From: DASSBQ01 sp040981125
GTDB lineage: Bacteria > Nitrospirota > Nitrospiria > Nitrospirales > Nitrospiraceae
Assembly (NCBI GenBank): GCA_040981125.1
Contig: JANRMQ010000001.1
Span: 744,001-808,000 of the forward strand
DNA: 64,000 nt
Reading direction: 5' to 3'
Shown here one piece after another: positions 35,361 through 44,764 of the stretch. The position numbers and the translations under genes were made by a program. The first letter of the stretch is position 1; every line of letters starts with the position of its first letter. The notes under the pieces are model-generated. The model was not told the DNA's origin. It saw only the letters and a list, made by a program, of their open reading frames with translations, and searched no databases.

Positions 35361-38300
35361 CTACCCGCGCTGTTCCAGGACAGCCGCCGGTTCATCGGGA
35401 GTAAACACCCGCGACTCCCGTCCCAATACCGCCCGGACGAATTCCCCGTCTTTAAAGACCACGAAATTCCAAGGCACGGCCGGTATGCGGGACCCGGGCA
35501 GAATGATTCCGACCAAATTCAACGGGTCGGTGGCGGACACACGCAATTCCTGTCCGTTGGGAGACGCCGAGGCTTTCTTCCGCACGGCGCGCAGGGCTTC
35601 CAGCGCCTCGGGCAGCGCGAATTGTTCGCCGGTGAAGCCGCTCACGAAGCGGCCGCCGCGAACCTCTCCTCGTAATTCCATGCGGCGGTACTGTACCAAG
35701 AGATCACGCCAGACAAACGAACCGCCTTCCTTACGGACGAGATCACGGAACACCACGCCATAGCGACGCAACAGCCTGGTCGCCATCAGTCCGGCTATAT
35801 GGTCGCGATCCGATTCATCCGCAGCCCCGCCGGCTCGCAACACTGACCAGCGCCCTGGAACATGGCGCGGCCGCCTGCCGCGGCTCAGTTTCTCCGCACG
35901 CCGGCGCCGAGGATCCATCAACGCCCTCAAATTATCGAAGCCATCCGCCGTCACCAACCCGGCCGCCACGAGTTCCCACAGCGCATCTTCAATTTCCGAA
36001 GCAAGCCGCCCGGTTCCTCGTATCAGGTCATCAAAAAAGCTCGCGCCGCGTTGCGACAAGTAGCGATAGACCTGGTCGGCCGGCGCCGTGAGGCCGGTGC
36101 CCCAGTCAATCCTCGCTGCTTGGTCTTGATGATAAGAAGCGAGCAGCCATCCCGCGTCTTCCCGCTGAAACATCCCGATCGGCGCGACGCTGGTCGGTTG
36201 AATCCGGCGGCCGGATATTCGCGCCTCCTGTTGCGTCAATTTGGGATGGGGGCTCAGCCGCCCCCAGGCGACCGCGCCACTCAGACACACACGATCCAGC
36301 ATATCGGGATCGTACTTGGCCAGACGAATCCGCAGGAGATGCGGTTCCCAGACGGAGGCCGCCGCTTCATATCCTCCGAGTTGCGCAATGACTTCGAGAA
36401 GGCCCGCTTCCCCATGCAATCGCGCGCCGGGCGCGACATGCTGCCATTGGAAAAGGAACCGCATGAACTCGGTCGCCGTGGCCGGCTCGATTTCCTTGCG
36501 CAGCCTGCCGATCGTGAGACGGTGAATGCGCGCGAGCAAGCGCCGGTGGCACCACTCATCCGGCGCAGCGGGTGTGGCCGCCGCGCCGGACTGTTGAATG
36601 CTGAATGCTGAATGAGGCATGGAGGGACCGGTAGTCGGCCGGAAGCGTCCCCGAAGAATTTGTCCCTGCGCTTCCAGGCGAAGGAGACTCGCATTCACCT
36701 CCTCGACGCCGACATGAAGGCGTCGGGCCAATTCGTCGGCCCGCGTCGGTCCAATGCTTTCCATCCAGCCGGCCGTGACTTTGTCGATCACCTCGGATCG
36801 TTCCGTGGGTCCCTCAATACCCGACGAATCCACAGGCGGCTCTACCGTTGCGTGGGGAAAGAGCAACCGGGCCATGGCATGATAGTCCGCGGGCATCCAG
36901 CCGATGATGCGCCCGTCCATCCGCAATTTCAGGAGCCGCCGATCCGCCACAAGAGGCGCCGCATGCGTTTCCCATGCAGCGGCGTCCTGCGCCGGGAGCC
37001 ACACGAGGGTCAGCAAGGCATCATGGAGCTCATCCGGATCACGTACCACCGGCCAGGCCTCCGCCTCGACCTCGGCGATGGCAGCGGGATCAAGCGCCCC
37101 AACCGCATCCGCCAATTCAGGCGGCAGACTCCGGCGCATCTCGACGGCCCTCGCCCTCCGTTCTTCAAGGGGAGCATCATCCAGATAGGCATAGGGATTC
37201 GCATTCAAAATTTCGTGACAGAAGGGGGAGGGAAGCGGCGTGTCGATCGCCACGCATGAAATCGCTCCCTGTTCGATCCGCTTCAAGACGGCGGCGAGTC
37301 CGTCCACATCCATCGCCTCGGTCAGACAATCCCGCAAGGTTTCACGGACCAGCGGATGGTCTGGTACCTGGCGCGTGAGCCGTTCTCCATGGAAGTTGTC
37401 CTGGCAAGCAACGGCATCGGGGAAGACGGCCGCCAACAGATCCTCCGCCCTCATCCGTTGGATTTGAGGCGGAACACGTTTTCCTCCGGCAAATCGCAGA
37501 AGCGCCAACGCCCGCGTGGCATTCCATCGCCATCGAGTCATGAACATCGGCGCCTGAAGGACGGCTTGCAGGAGGACTTCACGGACCGTTTCCGATCGGA
37601 GATATTCGAAGACCGAGGCCAACTGAAAACTATGTCGTTCCCCCAGCGAAATCACGATGCCCTCATCCGTCGCGGCCGCTTGCAGCTCAAAATCAAAGGT
37701 GACGCAGAACCGCTTCCGCAAGGCCAGGCCCCAAGCCCGGTTGATGCGGCCACCGAATGGAGCATGGATGACCAGCTGCATCCCCCCGCTTTCGTCGAAG
37801 AACCGCTCCGCTATGATCGTCTGCTGCGTCGGCACTGTGCCGAGGACGGCTTGCCCGGCGACCAGATAGGCCACGACCTGGTCGGCCCCGCGCTGATCGA
37901 GGCCGCATTCCGTCTTCAGCCAGGGCAGGGTCGCCCGCTGAGGATTCTGGTCCACCTCGCCGCGAAACAACCGTTGGGCGAGTTTCGCCCTCAGTCCCGC
38001 AACCTCCGCCGAGAGATCCGCCGTTCGTGACGGGGCTTCACCGCGCCAGAATGGGATCGTGGGCGGGGCGCCGTGCGCGTTTTCAACCCGCACCCGGCCG
38101 TTTTCCACTCCGCGGATGCGCCACGACGTGTTGCCCAAGAGAATGATGTCACCGGCGAGACTTTCAACGGCGAAGTCTTCGTCGACCGATCCGACCACCG
38201 TTCCGTCCGGCTCGGCAATCACGGTATAGTTGGCCGTCTCGGGAATGGCGCCGCCGGAGGTGATCGCCGCCAAACGGGCGCCGCGCCGGCCGCGCACCCG

Positions 38301-39737
38301 CCGGTTGATCCGATCATAATGGATGTAGGCGTGCCCGCGACCGCGACTGGTGGCGATGCCGGTCGCCAGCATTTCCACCACATCATCAAAAGCCGAACGG
38401 TCTAACCAGCGATAGGAGTAGGCGCGCCGGACCAGGTCGTACAGATCATCGACATGCCACACGTCGGTCGCCGTGGCTGCCACCAGCTGCTGCGCCATGA
38501 CATCCAGCGGGCAGAGCGGAATCTCGATGCGATCCAGTATCCCTTCCTTCATCGACCTGATCAGCGCCGCGCATTCAACCAATTCATCGCGGGTCGTGGC
38601 GAACAGCCGGCCCTTCGGGACAGCGGAGATCCAGTGACCGGCCCGGCCGATTCGCTGCAAACAAGTCGCGATCGACCGCGGCGAACCGATTTGGCAGACG
38701 AGGTCCACCGTGCCGACGTCAATGCCCAGTTCCAGCGAAGCCGTCGCAACGACGACCCGCGTCTGCCCGCCTTTCAGCCGGTCTTCCGCCGCGAGCCTGA
38801 TCTCCTTCGACAAGCTGCCGTGGTGAGCGGCGACGATTCCGGTTCCCATATGTTTGAGGCGCTCTTCCAAATGGTGCGACACCCGTTCCGCCAGCCGGCG
38901 AGTGTTCACGAAAACCAGCGTCGAGCGATGCGCCTGAACCAAATCGGCAATCCGGTCATAAATATCCGTCCAAATTGCGTTCGTCGCCACCGCACCCAAT
39001 TCGTCTTTCGGCGTCTCCACCGCCACGTCCATCTGACGGCGATGCCCGACATCCACAATGACCGGGGGCGGCCGTTCGCCGACAAGAAATTGCGCCACCG
39101 TTTCGATGGGACGCTGGGTAGCGGAGAGCCCGATGCGCTGCGGCCGCCGGTCGGTCAAAGCCTCCAGACGCTCCAACGAAAGCGCCAGATGAGCCCCGCG
39201 TTTGCTGGAGGCGACCGCATGGATTTCGTCCACGATGACGGTGCCGACTGTGTGCAACAGCCGGCGGCTTTTGTCGGCCGTCAACAAGATGAACAGCGAT
39301 TCGGGGGTGGTGATCAGAATATGAGGAGGCCGGCGCAGCATCTGCTGCCGCGCCGCCATGGGGGTATCGCCGGTCCGTACGAGGACTCGTAACTCGGGAA
39401 GCAATAGGCCGGCAGCCAGAGCCGCCTGACCGATTTCGGCGAGCGGCTGCTGAAGGTTTTTCTGTACGTCGTTGCTGAGCGCCTTGAGCGGCGAGACATA
39501 CAGCACGTGAGTGCGATCGTCGAGTTCGCGGGCCAGCGCCTTCTGAAACAGCACGTCAATGCAGGAAAAGAAGGCGGCCAGCGTCTTCCCGGACCCGGTC
39601 GGAGCGGCGATCAGCGCGTCATGACCCGCTTGAATGTGCGTCCAGGCCTGCTGCTGGACATCGGTGGGAATGCCGATGCGTCGTTCAAACCAGTCGGCCA
39701 GGATGGGATGGAATCGAGCAAGAGCCATGGACGCCAC
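35361..39737 (-). CDS. lhr: Lhr-family DEAD/DEAH-box ATP-dependent helicase
   Basis: 1458 residues, the full length of bacterial Lhr. The N-terminal helicase core has the Q-motif-like IPTDVQQQAW, Walker A APTGSGKTLAAF near 45, DEIHAVASSKRG (motif II) near 172, LSATQRPI (motif III) and IGRAGH (motif VI). The winged-helix and Lhr-specific C-terminal regions follow. It is a 3'-5' DNA/RNA-DNA helicase linked to DNA repair. The start is GTG 39737; ATG 39728 is possible. A GAATGCTGA microrepeat is translated within it at 36594-36616 (HSAFSIQQS). Confidence 0.92.
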   Translation of the reverse strand: MASMALARFHPILADWFERRIGIPTDVQQQAWTHIQAGHDALIAAPTGSGKTLAAFFSCIDVLFQKALARELDDRTHVLYVSPLKALSNDVQKNLQQPLAEIGQAALAAGLLLPELRVLVRTGDTPMAARQQMLRRPPHILITTPESLFILLTADKSRRLLHTVGTVIVDEIHAVASSKRGAHLALSLERLEALTDRRPQRIGLSATQRPIETVAQFLVGERPPPVIVDVGHRRQMDVAVETPKDELGAVATNAIWTDIYDRIADLVQAHRSTLVFVNTRRLAERVSHHLEERLKHMGTGIVAAHHGSLSKEIRLAAEDRLKGGQTRVVVATASLELGIDVGTVDLVCQIGSPRSIATCLQRIGRAGHWISAVPKGRLFATTRDELVECAALIRSMKEGILDRIEIPLCPLDVMAQQLVAATATDVWHVDDLYDLVRRAYSYRWLDRSAFDDVVEMLATGIATSRGRGHAYIHYDRINRRVRGRRGARLAAITSGGAIPETANYTVIAEPDGTVVGSVDEDFAVESLAGDIILLGNTSWRIRGVENGRVRVENAHGAPPTIPFWRGEAPSRTADLSAEVAGLRAKLAQRLFRGEVDQNPQRATLPWLKTECGLDQRGADQVVAYLVAGQAVLGTVPTQQTIIAERFFDESGGMQLVIHAPFGGRINRAWGLALRKRFCVTFDFELQAAATDEGIVISLGERHSFQLASVFEYLRSETVREVLLQAVLQAPMFMTRWRWNATRALALLRFAGGKRVPPQIQRMRAEDLLAAVFPDAVACQDNFHGERLTRQVPDHPLVRETLRDCLTEAMDVDGLAAVLKRIEQGAISCVAIDTPLPSPFCHEILNANPYAYLDDAPLEERRARAVEMRRSLPPELADAVGALDPAAIAEVEAEAWPVVRDPDELHDALLTLVWLPAQDAAAWETHAAPLVADRRLLKLRMDGRIIGWMPADYHAMARLLFPHATVEPPVDSSGIEGPTERSEVIDKVTAGWMESIGPTRADELARRLHVGVEEVNASLLRLEAQGQILRGRFRPTTGPSMPHSAFSIQQSGAAATPAAPDEWCHRRLLARIHRLTIGRLRKEIEPATATEFMRFLFQWQHVAPGARLHGEAGLLEVIAQLGGYEAAASVWEPHLLRIRLAKYDPDMLDRVCLSGAVAWGRLSPHPKLTQQEARISGRRIQPTSVAPIGMFQREDAGWLLASYHQDQAARIDWGTGLTAPADQVYRYLSQRGASFFDDLIRGTGRLASEIEDALWELVAAGLVTADGFDNLRALMDPRRRRAEKLSRGRRPRHVPGRWSVLRAGGAADESDRDHIAGLMATRLLRRYGVVFRDLVRKEGGSFVWRDLLVQYRRMELRGEVRGGRFVSGFTGEQFALPEALEALRAVRKKASASPNGQELRVSATDPLNLVGIILPGSRIPAVPWNFVVFKDGEFVRAVLGRESRVFTPDEPAAVLEQRG
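36594..36616. repeat. GAATGCTGA microrepeat inside lhr coding sequence
   Basis: TTGAATGCTGAATGCTGAAT, then GAGGC, matches intergenic copies at 26764 and 50202. In lhr it encodes HSAFSIQQS in a linker before the C-terminal domains, keeping the frame open. Confidence 0.5.
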
Positions 39738-39806
39738 ATCGTACCATCTCCAGCCGGCGCGAAGACAGAGCAGGACACCGGCCCGGAACCGCTCTGTCGG
39801 ATACCA

Positions 39807-40010
39807 TCAGAGATGATTGCCGTATGTGCTCAGCAGCCGATAGGAATTCTGGCAGTCACTGCAATAGGCGCTGGAGAATTCGACTTCCGACGCCGTCAAG
39901 ATGTGGCGGCTGAGATAGCGCTGCACCTCGATCCACGGCATCCCGCCCGTGTGTTGTTGATGGTCGTACACACGGCGGCACAACTCACACATAGGAATAA
40001 TTCGGGCCAT
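39807..40010 (-). CDS. Small stand-alone zinc-ribbon-like protein, 67 aa
   Basis: CELC near residue 8 and CSDC near residue 50 form two Cys pairs around a VQRYLSRHILTASEVEFSSA stretch. The layout resembles the short tail found at the C-terminus of some bacterial response regulators and sensor proteins (C..C, W..VE.Y...H....FS.G.C..C). Here it stands alone. ACGGAGCAAATCG ahead of the ATG is a fair ribosome binding site. The two-component pair lies 450 bases upstream on the same strand. Role unknown. Confidence 0.62.
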   Translation of the reverse strand: MARIIPMCELCRRVYDHQQHTGGMPWIEVQRYLSRHILTASEVEFSSAYCSDCQNSYRLLSTYGNHL

Positions 40011-40460
40011 CGATTTGCTCCGTTTCGGTACGGGGCGCCCATGCCCTTCCTGACGAGAGGCGTTCCTTTATCGGGCGCCGATTCATATCGTTCCAATCCG
40101 TTCGGGATGTTGACTGCGCTCACGGCCACAATACGGTTCAGAAAATGATGGAGATTGTCCGTCGGCCGCCACAACTCGGATAATGGGTCCTTCCGCCCAT
40201 GAAGAGGGCGCTCTCCATATCCCTACGGAATTCACCGCTGGTCCAAATGGACGCGCCAATGTAGGCCTCTGTATATCAAAGCACACGGGTATTCTTACTG
40301 GTTATTTCCGCCAAAATATACTGGCCGCTGACCTCGTAAACCACCGGTCATAATTGTCATAGCCAGGAAAAGCGATCAAGAGGATCGAGACAGACGCCCG
40401 CCGCCGGGTGATCAGAGTCGGCGCAGTTCTATTTATGGCGGAAGGAAGAGAGGCGGATCA
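40011..40460. other. Intergenic region, nothing recognised
   Basis: 450 bases between the zinc-ribbon gene and the response regulator. Frames crossing it lack protein character; no repeat family seen elsewhere in the window, RNA gene or clear terminator was found. Confidence 0.5.
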
Positions 40461-41105
40461 CTAGGAATGGCCGGCCAAACCTTGCGCAATGGCATACTTG
40501 ACCAGTTCAACGGTCGTATGGAGATTGAGTTGATCCATGATTTGCGATTTATGGAATTCCACGGTACGGGGGGAAACCTTCAGCATGCCGGCAATCTCCT
40601 TCACGCTGTGGCCCTCGGCCAGCAGCTGCAAGACTTCCCTCTGGCGTGTCGTCAGCTCGGCGCCCTGCGAAAAGGGGCCTTCGGCTCCCCGCAACAGCCC
40701 GTCGATGACCTCGCGTGTCACGAGCGGCGTCACATAGTAGTTGCCGCTTTCGACCGCACGCAACGCCTGGCTCAACTCTTCTCCGACCGAGCGCTTCAGC
40801 AGATAGGCGGAGGCCCCGGCCTTGAACGCGGCTCGCACATAGGCCGGATCGGCATGCATGGTAATGAAGAGGATTTTGATGTCCGGATAGTTCATCTTGA
40901 GCCGGCGAGCAGCTTCAATTCCGTTCATGACCGGCATGGAAATGTCCATAATGACAATATCCGGCTTCAGGTTCGGCACCGCGTCAAGCAATGCGCGTCC
41001 ATCGGAAACCGTCCCCACCAACTGGCATTGATCCTCCAAGAGACGCCGAAAGCCCTCGACGACGAGGGTATGGTCGTCCGCCAGCAAGACTCGCGGCAAC
41101 GTCAT
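40461..41105 (-). CDS. NarL/FixJ-family response regulator
   Basis: 214 residues. Receiver domain 1-120: VLLADDHTLVVEGFRRLL (acidic pocket), phospho-acceptor Asp in DIVIMDISMPVMNGIEAARR, and Lys in YLLKRSVGEEL. The LuxR HTH follows: LTTRQREVLQLLAEGHSVKE, then MLKVSPRTVEFHKSQIMDQL. It is a DNA-binding output for the adjacent kinase, and its ATG overlaps the kinase stop by four bases. Target genes are not evident. Confidence 0.92.
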   Translation of the reverse strand: MTLPRVLLADDHTLVVEGFRRLLEDQCQLVGTVSDGRALLDAVPNLKPDIVIMDISMPVMNGIEAARRLKMNYPDIKILFITMHADPAYVRAAFKAGASAYLLKRSVGEELSQALRAVESGNYYVTPLVTREVIDGLLRGAEGPFSQGAELTTRQREVLQLLAEGHSVKEIAGMLKVSPRTVEFHKSQIMDQLNLHTTVELVKYAIAQGLAGHS

Positions 41106-42220
41106 GGCGCCCCCAGTGCCGTCGGGATCCTCGCATGCACGCGGGTACCCTTGCCCGGCTCGGAATGCACTTCACAGATTCCGTGGAACACCAGCAACCG
41201 TTCCTGGGCATTCAGCAATCCCAGGCCGCGCTGACTCGTCGTCATCGCTTCCATATCAAATCCGACACCATCGTCCCGGATCATCAATTCGATAAGCCGT
41301 TCGTCCCCCGTCAATTCGACTTCGACTCTCGTCGCCTTTGCGTGGCGGGTCACATTCGATAGACATTCTTGTACTACGCGATAGAGAGCCGTCGCAATGT
41401 CCTTTGAAAGCAGCGCCGGCAGCGATTGATGCACGAACAGTACTTTGATGTGGGTTCGCGTTGAAAATTCATCCAGAAGGCGCTGCAGCGCCGTTTCCAA
41501 CCCCAAATCGTCAAGAATCGACGGATGGAACCGATAGGCCAGATGCCGAACATCATCGGAGAGCGACACCAGCCCCCCGAGCACGCTGGACAAACTGTCC
41601 CGCGCCTCTTGGGACAGCACACCCGCCTGCTTTTCCACGCTCTGCAGGCCCAGCGTCAGAAGAGCCAGCCGTTGGTTGATATCATCGTGCAAATCTCGTG
41701 AAATACGCCGGCGCTCTTCTTCCTGCGCGGTGAGAATCCTTCCCGTCAGGGCATGCAACGCCTCCTGGCTTCGCTTCAGCGCCTGTTCACTCGTGGTCAG
41801 CGCCGACGTGCGCTCGTCCACCCGCCGCTCCAAGGACTCATTCGCTTCCCGCAACCGGACTTCCGCACGGCGGCGCTGGTAGATGAATGCGACAGGAGCC
41901 CAAATGGCGACCAAGCTGATGATGCGGTTGCTGACACCGAGCCAGAGGGGCACGCCCGGATACACCGGGCCGACGAGCGTACCCACGAAGGTCAAGAACG
42001 TACAGGCCGCCGCTACGACGACCGGCAACCGCGGCCGAGTGGCGACCGCCCCGGCCAAGAGAACCACGCCGCCATAGAGCACCGCCTCGGCGACCGCGAG
42101 CGGGAGAAACAAATCAAGGAGAAACACCAGGAACGCCAAGCAGACGATCGTCCCGATCAGAATATGGTCATGGAAAACGGATGACTTGATAGTAGGCTCC
42201 CTGCCTTTAGTCCAACTCAA
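41102..42220 (-). CDS. HPK7-type membrane histidine kinase
   Basis: 372 residues. Four hydrophobic segments (~18-115), a coiled coil (~115-160), then the HisKA_3 dimerisation motif RRRISRDLHDDINQRLALL with phospho-His178. The HATPase domain carries VVQECLSNVTRHAKA (N box), DDGVGFD and GLGLLNAQERL (G boxes). It is NarX/DegS-like, with no large periplasmic sensor domain, so the signal may be sensed in the membrane. The start given is TTG 42220, uncertain, with no good ribosome binding site; no Met occurs soon after it. Cotranscribed with the regulator. Confidence 0.9.
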   Translation of the reverse strand: MSWTKGREPTIKSSVFHDHILIGTIVCLAFLVFLLDLFLPLAVAEAVLYGGVVLLAGAVATRPRLPVVVAAACTFLTFVGTLVGPVYPGVPLWLGVSNRIISLVAIWAPVAFIYQRRRAEVRLREANESLERRVDERTSALTTSEQALKRSQEALHALTGRILTAQEEERRRISRDLHDDINQRLALLTLGLQSVEKQAGVLSQEARDSLSSVLGGLVSLSDDVRHLAYRFHPSILDDLGLETALQRLLDEFSTRTHIKVLFVHQSLPALLSKDIATALYRVVQECLSNVTRHAKATRVEVELTGDERLIELMIRDDGVGFDMEAMTTSQRGLGLLNAQERLLVFHGICEVHSEPGKGTRVHARIPTALGAP

Positions 42221-42306
42221 TGTTGCGGATCAGAACGGATCGCTGATAGAGATCATTACAAACGGTCGCGGCAAGGGCCGATCGGCCGACCACATGGTGA
42301 AACCGT

Positions 42307-43122
42307 ATGGCATCTCCACAATTCGTAATGTTGGGAACAGGCTATACCGGGCGCTATCTCTACGCCGGCGCGAAGAAGCGCGGCGCTCACGTCCGGGCGA
42401 CGAGTCGTGATCCCGAGCACAATTTAGCACAGATTCCCGCCGATGAACGGCTTACGTTTGACCTGGCGCGTCCTGCTACATGGCCGGACTTCCCGCCCGA
42501 TTGTCTGGTGTTCTGGTGTTTTCCGGCGCAACCGATCGATCTTGTCCGCCGATTCGCCGAGGCGCGCCTGACCGAGGTCCGCCGGCTGATTGTCTTGGGC
42601 AGCACCTCCGCATACGACCGCCCTCGTCAGGAATGGACCTTTCCGCCGCCCTGGATTGATGAGTCGGCTTCCGTCGACACGACAATCCCGCGGGTGCAAG
42701 GCGAAGAATGCCTTCGGACCGGCTATGGCGCTATCATCCTTCGAACGGCGGGGATCTATGGACCGGGGCGCAATCCATTGGATTGGATCCGGCGCGGCCT
42801 TGTCGGGCCTTCACAACGCTATGTCAACCTGATCCATGTGGAAGATCTGGCATGTATCTGCCTGGAGTTGGGCGAGCACGGTCCCCGTGGCGAGATCTAC
42901 AACGTGAGTGACGGTGTGCCGAGGACCTGGCATGATATCTGTCGCATCGCGCGGGATCGCTGGCTTGTCACGCCTCCCGCCGACCGGCCGAATGATCTGC
43001 CCGGCAAGCGTATTGCTACGGGCAAGTTGCAGCAGGCTCTGCGCTATACCCTGAAACACCCTGATCTCTACGACGCCATCGCGCAGATCGAAACGAACCG
43101 GGTCGGCTCTCTTCCAACGTGA
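42307..43122 (+). CDS. NAD-dependent epimerase/dehydratase-like protein (YeeZ-like SDR)
   Basis: 271 residues. GTGYTGRYL near 11-19 is the Rossmann glycine loop; the segment LIVLGSTSAYDR holds the conserved Ser/Tyr region, although the classic YxxxK is not clear. VNLIHVEDLACICLELG and GEIYNVSDGVPRTW fit the extended/atypical SDR family (YeeZ type). Function is uncertain, perhaps a nucleotide-sugar or unspecified oxidoreductase. It ends 14 bases from the convergent SGNH gene. Confidence 0.78.
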   Translation: MASPQFVMLGTGYTGRYLYAGAKKRGAHVRATSRDPEHNLAQIPADERLTFDLARPATWPDFPPDCLVFWCFPAQPIDLVRRFAEARLTEVRRLIVLGSTSAYDRPRQEWTFPPPWIDESASVDTTIPRVQGEECLRTGYGAIILRTAGIYGPGRNPLDWIRRGLVGPSQRYVNLIHVEDLACICLELGEHGPRGEIYNVSDGVPRTWHDICRIARDRWLVTPPADRPNDLPGKRIATGKLQQALRYTLKHPDLYDAIAQIETNRVGSLPT

Positions 43123-43136
43123 AGCGATGGCGGTTG

Positions 43137-44477
43137 CTACAAATTCCCCCTCCGGACTACCTGGTGAGGATCCCGGGCTGAGAGCGCCCGGTCGATCGCT
43201 TCGGCCGCGACGCGATGGCCGGCCGGCGTCCAATGAGTGTCATCCGGCAAATACGTTGCAATGCCTTTCCGCGACTCGGCTTTCAGCGCCGGCGTAAGGT
43301 CGAGATACTCGATATCCGCGGCAAACGTGGTCAATATCTGTTTCAGCCGTGACGGCACATTATCCACCCTCCACGAGCGCAGCTCCTCGGTACCGGACTC
43401 AAAATTACTCAGATCATGGTACACGCGATATTTTTCAGGCACGAACACGACCAGAAACCGAATTCCTTGCCGCCGGCACAGCCTGTACGCCTCCAGGATG
43501 TATTCCGATACGGTCTTCATCTCATCCTCCGACGGAGCCACCACCTCGGACGAGGCGAAGAACACCGGCGTCGCCGTATCGGTATGGTCTCTGAATTCAC
43601 CCTTGTATTGCTGAAGACTCGTACTAGGCCGGCAGTTTTTCATGGAGCGAAAATACAGCGCGAGAAGATTCCTGGAAAAAGACCGGAACCACAAATCCTG
43701 CCAGTATGGATTCTCTCCGGATATCAGTTTTTTACTCATGTCGTACTGTTCGGCATTTGAGAAGTCGTTGCCCTCGAAAAACGCCCACACCACCGTCTCC
43801 GGCTGCAATCCCAAGCCGAACCGTTTCAATACGCCGAGCTCCTGCTGCGGGCCATACCCGGAATTCCCGAGATTGGCGACTGTCTTGCCTTGCAGCCGGC
43901 TGAGGAGGGTCGTGCTCAACGCGGCATCCGGCGTCATGGGCGCCTCGATATAGGAATCGCCGACGACGACGATGTCGGCTTGACTCAAGTCCCGGCTGTT
44001 TCGAAAGCCATGCCGATCGTATCGAACTTGAATTCGCTGTGTTGCGTCGGGAGGAATGCACAACCCCCGTCCGAGATTGCCCTGATAATCCGCCTCGAAC
44101 GAATAGTACGGCTCGTATTGCCAAAGGAGCTCTGAATCAAACCGCCGCCCGACGCTGCCCAGCGCGTTCTTCGCGTCGAAGGTCCCGAACACTCCGCGAA
44201 AGTCCACGAGGCGCATCATCGCCGCGCCTTCCGCCATGACCACACACAGTCCGATGGTGAGCGAGGTCAGGATGAATCGCTTCCCGATCTCGGACCGAGG
44301 CAAGCTCGACAACAACCCGTAGAGCCCCCACGTGATCAGATAGAAAGCAATTAAATTGTCCAGGAGATGCCGAATCGAAGAGACGCCCGTCATGAACAAA
44401 ACGGCGTATCCTGCGATAAACAGGAGGACCGTCGCGGTTGCGACGGATTTGTATCGCCACCAGAATTTGGCCCTCAT
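43137..44477 (-). CDS. Membrane-anchored SGNH/GDSL hydrolase-like protein
   Basis: 446 residues from ATG 44477 behind GGGAGGTCATTGG; a longer frame upstream has no such signal. Three hydrophobic segments lie in residues ~10-90. The exported domain then has VVVGDSYIEAP (GDS nucleophile region), ANLGNSGYGPQQE, WAFFEGNDFSN and the closing PDDTHWTPAGHRVAAE (catalytic Asp-His). This fits SGNH hydrolases used in carbohydrate O-acetyl modification. The substrate is unknown; neighbours give no pathway. Confidence 0.83.
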   Translation of the reverse strand: MRAKFWWRYKSVATATVLLFIAGYAVLFMTGVSSIRHLLDNLIAFYLITWGLYGLLSSLPRSEIGKRFILTSLTIGLCVVMAEGAAMMRLVDFRGVFGTFDAKNALGSVGRRFDSELLWQYEPYYSFEADYQGNLGRGLCIPPDATQRIQVRYDRHGFRNSRDLSQADIVVVGDSYIEAPMTPDAALSTTLLSRLQGKTVANLGNSGYGPQQELGVLKRFGLGLQPETVVWAFFEGNDFSNAEQYDMSKKLISGENPYWQDLWFRSFSRNLLALYFRSMKNCRPSTSLQQYKGEFRDHTDTATPVFFASSEVVAPSEDEMKTVSEYILEAYRLCRRQGIRFLVVFVPEKYRVYHDLSNFESGTEELRSWRVDNVPSRLKQILTTFAADIEYLDLTPALKAESRKGIATYLPDDTHWTPAGHRVAAEAIDRALSARDPHQVVRRGNL

Positions 44478-44588
44478 CCAATGACCTCCCGGCCGCCGCG
44501 CCCGATTCCTTTTTTCTCGCCTTGGACGCCGCATAACGCCGGCCAGTAATGAGACGGGCCTCACACACCATCTCCGGCGGATCGGACT

Positions 44589-44605
44589 GTACAGTGATAC
44601 TGTAC
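44589..44605. promoter_or_regulatory. Operator-like inverted repeat upstream of the cupin-XRE regulator
   Basis: GTACAGT (44589-44595) and ACTGTAC (44599-44605) are perfect inverted repeats with a 3-base centre. The site lies in the 287-base gap between the divergent SGNH gene and the XRE-cupin regulator, about 160 bases before the latter. It is a candidate binding site for that regulator. Confidence 0.45.
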
Positions 44606-44764
44606 GTTGACCAGTGGGATCAATCAAGACAGATTTTCGGCCCTATCCCTTGCCTCAGACGACGGCCGTCGCTCGGCGAGTCTTGTGCTGTTCATGAGAC
44701 TCGTGATAGAAACGGTAATCGGCGACTATCCCGCATTCTCACCCTTCGATGTCAGGCGGGAGGG

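Noticed and set aside
38454..39392. 312-codon plus-strand frame opposite lhr
   Set aside because: Antisense shadow of conserved helicase motifs; no protein-like features.
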